A stretch of DNA of 64,000 nt. Source: Loxodes magnus (Eukaryota > Ciliophora > Karyorelictea > Loxodida > Loxodidae). The stretch spans positions 1,860,001-1,924,000 of the forward strand of contig CAMPDV010000005.1 in the NCBI GenBank assembly GCA_946699065.1, read 5' to 3'. The number at the start of each line of letters is the position of its first letter. Positions within the stretch are counted from its first letter, which is position 1. This document shows positions 1 to 11,464 of this stretch, piece after piece. Made by a program: the position numbers and the translations under genes. The notes beneath the pieces were generated by a model. That model was not told where the DNA came from. It ran no database searches and was given only the letters and a program-made list of their open reading frames with translations.

Positions 1-360
1 TTTAAAATAACTCACACTTAGAAGATAAGAAAAAGGTTAAAATAAATAACCTAATACTAAACATTCTTATAAATGCTAAAACTCTGAAGTTAGCTCACTT
101 CTTTAGCCAGTTTTATTATAAAATACTCTTAAAGATTTTTAAACCTCAGTTCTTTTTTAAGCTAGGAAGAAAGCAAATATATATTAAGCAAGATAAAGTA
201 AAAGTAATATTGAGAATTAACTTGCTAAGTCTGGCTTAATAAATAGAGTGGTTAATAGAAAAATTAGCTTAATTGTTAATAAATATTCCATAGATTAAAT
301 ATCTACCTAAATATAGGAATAATAAGATTAGACTAAATAGCATTCTATAAGCATTAATCA
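1..360. other. non-coding AT-rich sequence
   Basis: Very AT-rich and nearly free of CpG. No frame on either strand gives a protein I would defend. An ATG at 73 is in frame with the coding-like stretch ending at 603, but the codons between about 100 and 360 look random. Confidence 0.5.
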
Positions 361-603
361 TAAATTAACTATAGAAATAATCTTCCTCTTAAAATACCAG
401 CGCTTTAAGTATTCCCAAAAGGCTTAAATCTGACGACGAAAGAAATAGTATAAGGTTGATTCAAAGCCAATTTAAAACAAAATAAATAACAGAAATATGC
501 TAATATTAAAGAAGCGAAAGTGATAGTAATGAAGTAGTTAGTAGCATGGCTTTGAGTATATCATGCAATTCTAATTTTTAATTTATTAATGCTTCCCTTT
601 TGA
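361..603 (+). CDS. possible small protein, start unresolved
   Basis: This frame ends at a TGA (601-603). It reads as a plausible short protein: a PALQVFPKG segment, then a basic region containing KEIVQGWFKANLKQ, then a hydrophobic C-terminal stretch beginning VAWLWVYHAIL that could be one membrane segment. It holds the only CpG cluster of the first 800 bases. I found no good start; the in-frame ATG at 73 would add a hydrophobic and basic leader. Small genes in this code can be illusions, so this is tentative. No family recognised. Confidence 0.3.
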
Positions 604-825
604 TTAATGCTTTACTTCTATCTAAATATCAATTTCTACACTTGCTTACTTTATGTTCCTAATTAACTAACTTACTAAAAAATAGAAACAATTGATGTAC
701 AAAGCAATCAAGTTTTACCTCATTTAAAGATTAAAAAGATAGGAAAAAAGAGTGTTAAAGAAGGAGTAGGAAGAGAGCTAGAGTCTGCATTTTATTTAAG
801 AAATCTAAAAAAGAAAGAGAAATAA

Positions 826-1611
826 ATGTCGGAAACTAATAATTCGGTAAATAAAAAGAAAAACTTGACTATTGAAATTGGAGAAGACCCTTTACCGAAA
901 TAGACGTAATAAGAAAACACTAATTTGTCTGATTAGCAAGAGATGTCTGAAATTTAATAAGTTAACCCAAAAGTACGAAAACTATCTGTTGATAAGAAGC
1001 AAGAAAAGAGTCCGGAGGAACTTCTTGATGAATGCGAAGACGAGTTAGACGTGCTTAAAATGGTGATAAAGCATATGGACTAAAATGTTAAAGTAAATAA
1101 TTAGTAAGAATAAGATCTGAGTATGGCTTAATATGTCTCTATTGTCCAAAGATCTATTTAAAGTTTGAGAATACTTACTAGTAAAAGTGAGACTATGGAT
1201 TAAGTGTAGAAAGAAAGACTTGACAAATTTTGCATTGAGTTCGATTAGAGTTTCAGAGAGTATTAAAAGCATTGAAATTAAAATTATTGGGATGCATTTT
1301 GGAGGTTTATGTCTGAGTAAACTCCTAAGCATAAGGATAGCTTTGATTTTAAGGGTGAAGTGAATTAAATATATAATTACGGTAACTAGAACAATATACT
1401 TACAAATATTGTACTCACATATTAAAAATAAGAATCAAAAGCTTTGGACAACTAGGAAAAATAATAAAAAGGTAAAGCATTATTAGATGGCTAAGAAGAA
1501 GAAAAAGAAAACAGAGGATAAGACTTCTAGTTAGAAAGTAGTATGCCTGTATCAAACAATAGCAAATGTTTATCTTCTTAGAACAGCACTTGTAAATGCA
1601 CCTTATTTTGA
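826..1611 (+). CDS. hydrophilic protein with C-terminal CaaX-like motif
   Basis: A 261-residue protein, no family recognised. It starts MSETNNSVNKKK. It is rich in Lys, Gln and Glu; many Gln codons are TAA/TAG and one Trp (codon at 1273) is TGA. The middle (about 65-190) looks helical and acidic/basic, with an aromatic patch around HWNQNYWDAFW. It ends STCKCTLF before TGA at 1609. The last four residues, CTLF, match a CaaX prenylation box (Phe at X suggests geranylgeranylation) and a second Cys sits two residues upstream. That fit is part of the reason for reading this TGA as the stop. A membrane-anchored role is inference. The frame stays open upstream of the ATG, so a longer N-terminus cannot be excluded. 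Confidence 0.6.
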
Positions 1612-2694
1612 GTGGATATTGATATTAAATTATTTGATTTTTAATTTTGAGAAATAATGATTATAGGTAATTTTCCTATCCCTACTATTTGATGAATTGT
1701 AATCTCAAAGAAAGTAAGTACATAAATAGCTTAGAGACATATCTTTGTAGATTGCAAGGGATTTAAATATACTGCAGCTTAAATATAATAAAAGACAATA
1801 TAATTTTAAATAATCTACACTTCATCAATTAAATTAAGAGAATTGCTAAACTTAGATATTTTCTTCTTTTTCATCTTCAGTTTATTTTTATTAATATCAT
1901 TTTACTTTACACTTGAAACAGATAGTCTAGATATTTTGTCCCTTTCTACTTTTAAGAATAGATAAATATTTAAAATTTAGTTGCATAGTCTAAATTACCA
2001 GCTTTATTATAAGATATAAGCTTGTTTACCATTTAGCAGTTTGTCTATATTAGGTTTAGTTAGAAGTAATTAGTTTCCTTAACTAAAGAATATCCTTTTT
2101 TCAATTAGTTTATCATTAAAGTTCACTATAAACCTCTAAGCTAAATTAGCTAGATTGTATCTATTTTAACCTTTAAACTCATACTTAAAGCCTACTTTTT
2201 ACTAGATGTATATCTTTAAACTAATTCTGATAATACATAATAAGCAAGAGAGAATAGAAAATAGTAGTTTGCTATCTTATAGATTATAAGAGCACTAAGG
2301 CATAATATATACATTTATATTATTCTCTATGGAAAGCTTACTTTATAGTGAAAAGTAAGTCTATTACAAATATTAATTTTATCTATTTCATATAATGAAA
2401 TAGCTTCAAATATAAGAGTAGGCTTTATAATGGTATATAAGCATTCTTTATTTATCAAAGCTAAGAGTATAAATAATTAGAGAGCTATCCTTAGAAACTA
2501 AATCTAGTCTCAGCTTAATACACTAAGTTTATAAGTATAACTTTTCTCTAGGTAGAGAAAAAAATTCCATAGTAATAGTTTTAGCCCTTGTCTTAACATG
2601 CTAGTAAGAATAACTGAAAGCTTTGTAATTATATTTAAAAGACTTAAGTTAAAATAATTGAATACTTCAGTTTTTATGATTACTTCTAATAAAA
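1612..2694. other. intergenic, non-coding
   Basis: About 1.1 kb with no CpG, no coding-like frame on either strand and no repeat I could see. It includes the 3' region of the CaaX gene and the upstream region of the kelch gene. Confidence 0.6.
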
Positions 2695-5600
2695 ATGACT
2701 ATTTTCAAAAGCAAGGATATGCTTTATTCTTATAACTAGCCTTAAAAATAAATACACCCATCATTTTCCAGAACTTGCTTCTAGTAGAGAGAGAAATTAA
2801 AAGGAGGAGGAAATAGCTAGAACTTATAAAAGAATTAATCCTTTACAAATATAGAAAGAAGTGAAAAGCTGGAATTTTTTAGGAATAACATTAGTGAAGA
2901 GAGTGAGAGTGCATTTTAGATATCAAAGTAGATAAACGATAAATGCTAGAAGCTGAGCATAGAGGAGATTTAATTACTTATAATGAAGTATAATCAATTG
3001 AACTAAAATAAGATTGTTGATTATGTTTAAGTTGTTGAAAACTTCCTCTAGGCTGTTTCGTGTGCAGCTTTTGATTTTAGATTTGCTTCTGTAATTAAAG
3101 ATCTTGGCATCCTTCTTAGAAAAACTTTTATATTAATGCTTAATAATCTGAAGGAAAGAAGCTTTGGTTAGGATAGCTAATCGTATAGAGTGTTTAACAA
3201 GTTTAAGAAGTTTCTTAACAAGGTTAGGAATTATTTCCAAAAGCAAAACTTTTTTGATTTCGGACTCTAAGTAGAGCTAGAGATAATTGACGAAGTAATA
3301 GTCCTTCTTAAGACTAATCCAAATGAATTTCAAAGTGCTTTCAATTTGCTTTAGATAATCGAATTAATGGAGCAAAACTAAATAATATCCCAATAAGTTT
3401 ACTTCGGTTTGACTATTTAGAATGAGTTAAAGAAAAAGTACTATAAAAGTTTGAACCTTTTTACCTTTCTTCCCTATTTAGAGTTCATAATATCTACTTT
3501 TAAAAGTGATGCTCATTAAATCACCTCTTGCATAGCTAACTTATGAGATTCTTATTAAAAGATGGATGTTTGATTAATGTAGATTTTAATACTTGAGAGG
3601 CTTCTCTAAATCTGCATTGTGTGCAAAGATGAGTCAATCAAGTGAAAATTACTGTTAAGTTAAAACGAGCAAATGAGTTTCATAAAGGTTATGAGCAACC
3701 CATGTAAGAACGTTCACTAATGAAGAGTTTAGCAATTTGCAACTTACGCATTAATTTAGAACTTTGGTAGTACAAAGATTTAGAGTGAAATAACTTAAAT
3801 AACTTACAAGTTTCTCTAAAGCTAATAATCCCAACCATCAACCTTATAAATTCTATAGGAAAAATCTAATTACAATATAGAGAGAAAGAGAATAGGAATT
3901 TAAAACCTTGAAACGTCATGCAAAAACCAGAATATCATGGGAAGTTCTTACTTTATTATGTAGAAAGAGGAATACATTGGTGCAGATAATAAAACTTCTA
4001 TTTCCAAGGAAGAAACTATTTTATAAAGCATCAAAACTGAGCCTAATTTCAAGCTGGCTAAGTCAGAAGATATCTAACATAAGCAAAGTTTATCTTTTAT
4101 AAGCACTAAATACAGATGTAGATGTGGATCGTCTTTTAATGAGAGTAAGAATTTACCCTAAATTTTGGAATGTGGACATGACTTATGCAGGTAATGTGTA
4201 TGAGAAAAATTCAACTAAGCAAGCGAAATAAAATGCCCCTTATGCGAAAAGTCTACTTATTCACATCCAAATAACCTAGTAACAAGAATTTCCTTACTTC
4301 AACAGCTCTAGGATCTAAGAGCTAGTCGAGTAATATAGTTAGATAGTTCTTAAATATGTCTTTAGCACATAAAAGAATATGAATACTATTGTGAAGAGGA
4401 TGAGGAACTTCTTTGTCTAGAATGCAAGTATGAGCTGAAGCACTCTTCTCATACAATAAAAGATAAAGATTAGCTCTTAAAAGAGTAATATTAGAGTATG
4501 TAGACGAATATAGTAAAATTTACAAAGCAGCAAAATTAAATTAACGAGTAGATTTCAATCCTAAAGAAAATGAAAGAAGCACTAGTCAAGAAAAATAAAG
4601 ACTTCCTTATATTCAATATTAACTTATCAAATGATATGCTTTAGGTTTTAATTCAAAATCGGAAAAAAAACTACAACCAATTTACCTAAATGATGCAGAC
4701 TAGAATATAGGAAATAGAAGAGATAATATAAAGTTGACAACAGATAAAGAATAGTGGGTACTTGAATAAATTTAATCTGGCAAATAAGAATATAAAAGAG
4801 ATAATCTAGCTGTAAAAGGATATTCAATCAATATCCAAGCAAATATAATTTGAACTGGATATGAATGATGTCTCTATATTGAATTAGCTTGATTTCTACA
4901 ATTACTCAAATACAAGCATTACTATGGAAATAAATGTAAATTCCATGTTTAAGGAAATCAACAGCTAGCTTTAAAAATAATTCAGTGTTCTCTTTTTTGC
5001 TATTCAAAATACTAATTAAGTAATTAAGTTCATAGTCTCGTAAGGAATACATGAGTATAAAAATACTGACGTAGAGAATTTTGGTTAGTGATTTAGATAA
5101 ATTTAAATAGACAATTAGACTTTTGTAGTATGTGGAGGTTATAATGGCAATAATGCAATGAACAGAATAAGTGTTATAAGAGAGAGTCTAGTTAAAGAGT
5201 ATACTATGCTAGAGCCTAGATATTTACATCAAGTTGCCTTCTAAAAGTAAACAAATCTAATTTTTATCATTTCAGGAGCATGTAACCAAGGAGTATTATC
5301 TAGCGAAGTATTCGATTTGAAAAAGAAAAAATCTAAGTTCTTGAGTCCAATAATAATACCTATATGATATGGAAGCTGTAGCATAATAAATAACATGTTA
5401 TATACATTTGGAGGATGAAATTAGAAATTCATTGATGCTATTTAGCAATATGATATTGAAAAAGACTGTTGAAATCTTTTGAAAGTAAAACTCTTAAAAC
5501 CAATGCAAACAATTTCCGTAACATATAGTAACAAAATTTATGTATTTGAAGATAATCCCTAAATAGTACAGGAAGAAAACGAAAAAGAGAAAATGATAGT

Positions 5601-5772
5601 ATCAGCATTCTAAGGAGAAATGATAAATAAAGTAAGTAAGGATATTAAGAGAACATATGTTGATATTGTTCCCCAATCATCTGATAAAAAAATCTACCTA
5701 TTCGATAGAAGTTTGAGGCTTTTTATCTATGACACGGAGACTTTTACTTGGGAAACTAAAAAATTAGAATGA
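2695..5772 (+). CDS. RING / B-box / coiled-coil / kelch protein
   Basis: A 1,025-residue TRIM-like protein, probably an E3 ubiquitin ligase or a cytoskeletal adaptor. Residues 1-470 are a Ser/Gln-rich leader followed by a long helical region. A RING-type zinc site lies at about 475-517: YRCRCG, then ECGHDLCRQC, then CPLC. A B-box follows (about 535-575) with the pattern CLQHIKEYEYYC...LCLECK...HSSH. Next come a Gln/Lys-rich coiled coil (about 580-720) and a kelch-like beta-propeller (about 800-1025) with segments VVCGGYNG and YTFGGWNQ. Trp in the RING linker and in the FGGW repeat is encoded by TGA, while the final TGA at 5770 closes the last kelch blade. No intron is needed. A partial paralogue lies at 62659-64000. 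Substrate unknown. Confidence 0.8.
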
Positions 5773-6179
5773 GTTTGGTATAAAAATTAGATAAGTTAAT
5801 ACATTTTTTAACTTTTACTATTTTTCATTAAATTGATTCCTTATTTTGACTTTATTATCAATGTATAGATTTAGGATTAAGTCATATAATTAATAGCAAT
5901 TTTTACTTTATCCAAGTTAGCTTTACTTCATTTACTACTGTTTATTTCTATTTGCATCTATTAATAAGCCTTTAAACTCTAGAAAGGAAAATTAGTTAGA
6001 TAAAGCTCTAAAATATATGACTTAAGCTATTCTTTTTCATTTTAACAGCTAGATCTTCATGACAAGAATAAAGTTTCTAGATTCTATTATTTTTGGTTTA
6101 TAAGCGATAGCAAAATATTGAAATATTGGAAGTTAAATCAAAAGCTGAGTTATAAAATGTGATAGGCTATATTAAATTA
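5773..6179. other. intergenic; may hold the 5' part of the ET-domain gene
   Basis: The left part looks non-coding. From about 6100 the frame of the next gene is already coding-like (EVKSKAELQNVIGYIKLM), so an upstream exon or a start before 6180 is likely but not resolved. Confidence 0.4.
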
Positions 6180-6455
6180 ATGGAATGCTCTTATGATTAT
6201 TATTGATATATGGAATATTAAAGCTTAAACTAAATAAAAATTTAGGAAAATAGGTATGAACGCTTATTCAAAATTTCTTAGTAGCTAATAAGTCTAGAAC
6301 AGAAATATTTTATACAAATGGTCTAAATCGTAAAAAAAAATTGCTAGTTGCTTGATGATTAATAGGAATTTGAGCTTGACCTTGAAAAATTGGATAATGA
6401 AACTATAATTTAATTAGAAGGGTTCCTTAAATAAGTATCTAAAGAGCCTTAATGA
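6180..6455 (+). CDS. ET (NET)-domain protein, partial model
   Basis: The segment from about 6290 to 6440 resembles the extraterminal domain of BET bromodomain proteins and TAF14. An MVQIVKKN helix is followed by an acidic strand and helix, EFELDLEKLDNETIIQLEGFL, matching the family pattern of EIEIDF then a Leu-rich helix. ET domains bind short lysine-containing peptides in chromatin complexes. I see no bromodomain or YEATS domain nearby, so either the protein is short or upstream exons were missed. The chosen ATG (6180) is only the nearest in-frame one. The stop is taken as TGA at 6453, just after a TAA; further downstream the frame is still somewhat coding-like, so the 3' end is also uncertain. 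Confidence 0.45.
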
Positions 6456-7223
6456 CTTATTATTTCTTTAATGAGTTTTATAAATGCATTTGAATACTCC
6501 TGATCTTCTTAAGTTACTAATCAGTATCCAATTGAAGATTTATATACGGTATGCTAAAAGATAGTTCAAAGTTAATCTCTAATTTAGTTCTTCATTTTCT
6601 TTATGTTTCCCTTTATCTATATGAATCATCTTATTGATAACTAATACCAATATTTTGTCTTTCTTATTTATATTCACCTTCTATTTTGTTTTGTATGATA
6701 AATCAAGTAAAAGAACATCAGGCTTGCAATAGCAGGAGTAAACTAAAAAAAATCTTAAAAATTAACTAAAAACAGAAGTTTATAAAATTAAATAGGTTTG
6801 GAAAGAGAGGGTAAAAGAAGCATGATTAAGACTAATTTTTACTCTATTTTAAATTATCTTTTTCAGTTAAATAAATAAAATTGGTAACTAGCAGCCAATT
6901 ATTATCTTCAGCAAGTTAACCTATTCAAAGTGATCATAGTCTCACTGTAACCAAGAGCAAGTATAAATTGATTGATGATTATGTTGTAAACAATTAATTA
7001 GAAAAGACACTAATCTAAGAAATAAAGTAAATATTAATACTTATGAGTAACTTAGACCTTTACTAGAAAAAGCTTGAATAGCTAATATCTAATATAATAA
7101 AAGCTGTAGGTCTAACGTGATAAATATTTCCCATGTCTAGAATGAGAGATAAAAGAAATAAACATAACAGTTAAGTTTAAATACTTAACAGAATTTAAAT
7201 GAGTTTATATATTTTGTAATACA
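6456..7223. other. intergenic, weak coding-like signals only
   Basis: The first 200 bases read plausibly both as an extension of the ET-domain frame and, on the reverse strand, as a Gln/Lys-rich peptide. I could not decide between them. The rest, up to the GTPase start, looks non-coding. Confidence 0.4.
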
Positions 7224-8508
7224 ATGAAAAAGGAACTTAGAAGTAAGTTTTTATTCCCTTTTAGAGAAGAGCAACCTTGTCAGTGGAGCTAAAAAATTTA
7301 GATAGGAGAAGAGGAAAAGGGACGAAGCCAGAAGATTGAGAAAAGAAGCTAAAAAATCTAAAGCTTTGAAATTTTCCAAGATCAAGTCAAAGAAACACAC
7401 AGAAATTCCTAATATGTTTCCTTTCAAGCAGGAATTAGTTCAAGAACTCGAGAGAAAAAAAGAATCTGAAAAGTAGAAGAGGTAACTGGAAATTTTGAAG
7501 AAAAAGGAGCAAAAGGAAAATTAAGATCTTCAGTAGTTGGTGATAAGTGCTTAATCTAAATAATTACTTTTTGATAGTAACTCTAATTAAGTACTCGAAG
7601 TTTCGAAAAAGCACGGAAGAGAAATTTAGCAGGTTATCGAGTCAGCTGACGTTCTTTTAGAAGTATTAGATATTAGGGATCCTGAATAATATAGGAGTGA
7701 GGAGCTAGAATCGAGTGTAGTAGGTAAACAAAAAAAATTAGTCATCATCCTCAACAAAATAGACTTAGTTCCACCCTAAATCGCTTATTAGTGACTTTTG
7801 CACTTTAAAACGATGTATCCTACTATTTTGTTTAAGAGCAACACTTAGAAATAATAGACTCACTTATTTTCCAAAAGTGTTTTCACTAAAAGTATGAGCG
7901 AAAATCCAGAATTAGCTCAGAATATCCTGAATTAATCCGGTGCTGTTGGAACTGAAGCTTTAATGAGTTTACTAAAAAATTACTGCAGAGATAGAGGAAA
8001 CATAAGTGTAGGAGTTGTCGGTTATCCTAACACTGGAAAATCTAGTATTATAAACTCACTTAAAAGATAAAAAGCAGTGGGCGTTAGCAATACTCCAGGA
8101 TATACTAAGTATGTTCAAGAAGTTGAAATTGATAGCAAAGTTAAGCTTTTAGATACACCTGGAATAATATTCGACAAAGATTTTAACTAAAATGATCCCA
8201 ATTTTGTCTTAAGAAACATCGTTTCAATATAGTACTTGAAGGATTTTTACACTCCTATCTAAGCTATACTAGAGAAAATTGACAAGCTAACCTTGCTCAA
8301 GAAATACGAGATTGCTGATTATAACGATATAATGGAATTTTTAGGAAACATCGGAAGGAGAAGAGGTAAGTTTAAAAAACATGGAGTTCCAGATTTTGAA
8401 GCTTCAGCTAAAATTGTATTACATGATTGGGTGACTGGAGGAATATCATACTACAAATTGCCATCATCAAGTATGGAAGTTGAGATGCCAGCACAGCCAA
8501 TTTCCTAA
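7224..8508 (+). CDS. nucleostemin/GNL3-type circularly permuted GTPase
   Basis: About 420 residues in two exons (7224-7242, 7265-8508), resembling the nucleolar GTPases GNL3/Grn1/Nug1 that act in large ribosomal subunit maturation. It has a basic, coiled N-terminus typical of the family. The GTPase motifs are in permuted order: a G5-like LDIRDP, then G4 NKIDLVP (about 170), then the P-loop GYPNTGKSS (about 259-267) and G3 DTPG (about 303). The conserved C-terminal block [19 protein letters not shown] is present. A 22-nt intron is required: the ATG frame and the body frame join only when it is removed. There is no in-frame TGA near the end; the first TAA after PAQPIS (8506) is taken as the stop. 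A longer model with an intron from 8570 is possible but less simple. Confidence 0.8.
7243..7264 (+). other. 22-nt intron
   Basis: Starts GTAAGTTTTT and ends CCTTTTAG. Removing it joins ATG-KKELR in frame to the basic N-terminus of the GTPase, as expected for the nucleostemin family. Confidence 0.75.
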
Positions 8509-9114
8509 ATGAACTAAACAAATAAAAACTTTTAAATTAATTAAGCCAAAATCAAGTTTACTTTATATTGTAAGTACCTATCAAATTTATTGGCTAAGAT
8601 GCTATAAATTTTATAATTTTATACTTTAATATCTAATCTTTTTCTCTTATCTTTTATTTCCAATTTTAGCTTATTTAAGCTCTATTGTATATTGAATAGC
8701 TAACTTTTATTTAGAAATATAAATAAAGCAAATATTAATTCTATTAACTCAAAAATAGATATAGATAAGAGTAACTTCTTAGCACGACTCAAACTGAACT
8801 GTAGTTTAATGATAAGCTTTTAGTTTTAAAGAGTACAGATGACTTATCACTTTAGCAGATAAGTACTTAAACTGCTCTTCTTTTATTTATCTTACTATTC
8901 CTCTTACTAATAAATCCTTAATAGGCTATTGAATAAATAATATCTTGATTTGAAAGTAATTTTCGTTAAAGTTGAGAGTAGTTTTACTGAAATAATTCAG
9001 TAGAGATAAAAAATCTAATTAATTAGAAAGTAGTAAAGATGAATATTAGTTAGAGATATGCACAGTGTAAGTAGACTGTTTCAAATAGAGTTTAAATGAT
9101 TAATTATTGTCAAG
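8509..9114. other. intergenic between convergent genes
   Basis: AT-rich, few CpG, no defensible coding frame. It carries the 3' regions of the GTPase and of the reverse-strand zinc protein. Confidence 0.5.
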
Positions 9115-9753
9115 TTATTCTTTATTTACTAAAGGCAGTACTTCAATCAAAACTTCTGTCCATTTCATCTAGCAATTTCCTCTATCCCATACTGAACTAT
9201 CTCTTACTTGCTATAATTTAGAATATTTTCTCTAGCAGTTAGTAACTGGATTTAGTATCTTGAATTATGCTTTGTATACTCCAAATTAGTTGCATATTCC
9301 AATTCACTGTTAGCAAAGTGGACAAGATGAATATTGAACTTCATGATCGAGATAAAATTGTCCAAAACCTTTATTGACTATTACTTTCTACTAAAAGGCA
9401 TTGCAGTTATAATTAGTACATACTCCTCTAACATTTAATCCTTTCTTCAACTTTCTGCCTGGAATTTTTCCGTTACTGATATTTTTTTTCATTTAAATAC
9501 CTAATAAAATATCAAACTTCATACTGTTATCCTCTCTAGCAAATAAAATATCTCCATTTTACAGTCCATTTGTAATGCAATTACCATTCTCATTTACTTC
9601 TACCATTCTTGGATCCAAAAAAGTTAATTTATCCTTGTTATTAAGCTCCGAGAAATGCCTGAAAATTTCCTTCAACTTCTACTCAGTATCTACTTTATAT
9701 TACAAGGTAAACTCATTAAATTAAAGCGTAAGCTGGAATTATTCTTTCTCCAT
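9115..9753 (-). CDS. zinc-binding protein with ubiquitin-like N-terminus
   Basis: 212 residues. Residues 1-80 have the length and pattern of a beta-grasp ubiquitin-like fold, including DPRMVEVNENGNCI and NGDILFARE. The C-terminal half has two Cys pairs, GVCTNYNCNAF and CPLCQQW, in a block beginning KKGLNVRGVCTN. I know this block from uncharacterised protist and plant proteins with a ubiquitin-like plus zinc-site layout; assignment is by pattern only. One Trp in the zinc site (CPLCQQW) is TGA. The stop is TAA at 9115: no in-frame TGA occurs for more than 300 bases downstream. Function unknown; a ubiquitin-pathway role is inference. Confidence 0.6.
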
Positions 9754-11464
9754 TTAAGTTGCTAATCTATTAATATAGCAGACGTTTCTAAAAGCTAATT
9801 ATCTTAAATTATACTCATTTATAGTTAATCTTTATTGAAATGCTCACTATAACTATGCATTACTTCTTAAATTACTCACCCTTGCTACTTATTGATTTAA
9901 GAGCAATTATATGCTTATAGTGCTACCTCTGAGCTTTTAACACTTATCTTTCCATACCTTTGAAAATACTCCACTAATATAACAGAAGTTTAACTTTTAA
10001 GAGCAATCATACTAATGAAACTAGAATAAACGATAGTGCTTATTACAAATTATTTAAAGGCTATAAAAGAATAGCTGAGCAAAAATAGAGCTTCTTAAGA
10101 TAAAAGTTAACTAGACTGATTTATATTTCAGAGCCTAATTTATAATGGACTAAATATTTAGGCTGATAAGCCTATTAAAAGCTAGTTTGATGAAATGTAA
10201 TTAAAATCTCTCATATAATTACAATATACTAAAGATATTCTTATAGTTATAGCTGCATCCATTAGTTCTTTTATATAAGTAAGAAAATAACCTAAACTAC
10301 TTATAAAAAATTCCTTTATAGTAGATCAAACATTATTCTAATAAAATTTGCTTTTAAAGGATAAGTAGAGAAGATAATAAAGCGATATAGAATCAATTCG
10401 CCCCTTTAAATCTAAAAGACTATTAATAACAAAGCAGAATATAAAATTTCATTATAAAGTATCTCTATTACTCTTAAATTTTGATTAGTTATTCAGATTC
10501 AAGATTTCAGTTATTGTATAAAAACCTTACTCATTTTTAATAAGTTAGTAACCTTTGTTGAGAGGTATAAATACTATAAGAAATGCTTCACTTATAGCTT
10601 TGGTAAAATGGTTGGATAATCAAACTTGATTTAGTGATGAAAGGTGTAAAGGATTTAAATGATAGCTGTAGCAAATTTGCTAAATAGCATTAGAATGTTA
10701 TCTTTATACTGTAAAGTAAGTAAAAGATAGTCTCTTTACTGATGTTCTCATTAATATCTTTACTATATCAAAAAACTACTTTAGAGATTCTTATAGCAAA
10801 ACTGAAGCATACATCTCTATATTTATGACCCTTCTTCTACTTTACTTAAAGCATATTAAGCTTCTCATTTAGCAAGCTCTCTGGATAAAGCTAAACATAG
10901 CCTAAAACTAGAAGATATCAGTCAATCCCTTTAATGTCTCAACATTTACAATGTATTTGTTTTAGAAATATTGAAGAGAGAGTCAAGAGTAGAGAGAAAA
11001 GAAGTAAGTAAATAGAATAATTATTAGGAAGAAGTTAAATTAGCATTTATTCCTTTTAAATCTTTAGATTTTAATCAATATAACTATTTAAATTTCTTAG
11101 TAATGCTTTACTCTCTCACTAGATAAATATATACAAATATTGTATTGCAACCTTCAGCTATTAAGCATCTAATCTTGATAATAGTTAAAAAAATCTAGAA
11201 GTCTTTTAGATATAAAATAAAGCTAGGAGTTTAAATTCAGCTAATGAGTCTGTTAACTAAGTGATTGTTATGCTGTTTCTTATTAAATAGCTATTTATAA
11301 AAAGGAATGAAGTATACCTAATAGCAGTAATTATACTATCAGTTTAAAAGTCAAGAAAGGAAAGTTATTTTCATATTTTTGTGCTGGAAAACCATTCAGA
11401 AGAATAATGGTAATATTTTCAATGTTTATCAAATTTTAAAATTAAAGTTACATTCAAATCTAAA
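9754..11464. other. long intergenic region, non-coding
   Basis: 1.7 kb between divergently transcribed genes. Very low CpG, and no frame on either strand looks like protein. No repeat or structured RNA seen. It should contain both promoters, but no motif stands out. Confidence 0.55.

Noticed and set aside
8570-8669. A 100-nt intron near the end of the GTPase gene leading to a TGA
   Set aside because: Much longer than every other intron here and it adds no conserved residues; a TAA stop at 8506 is simpler. Not excluded.
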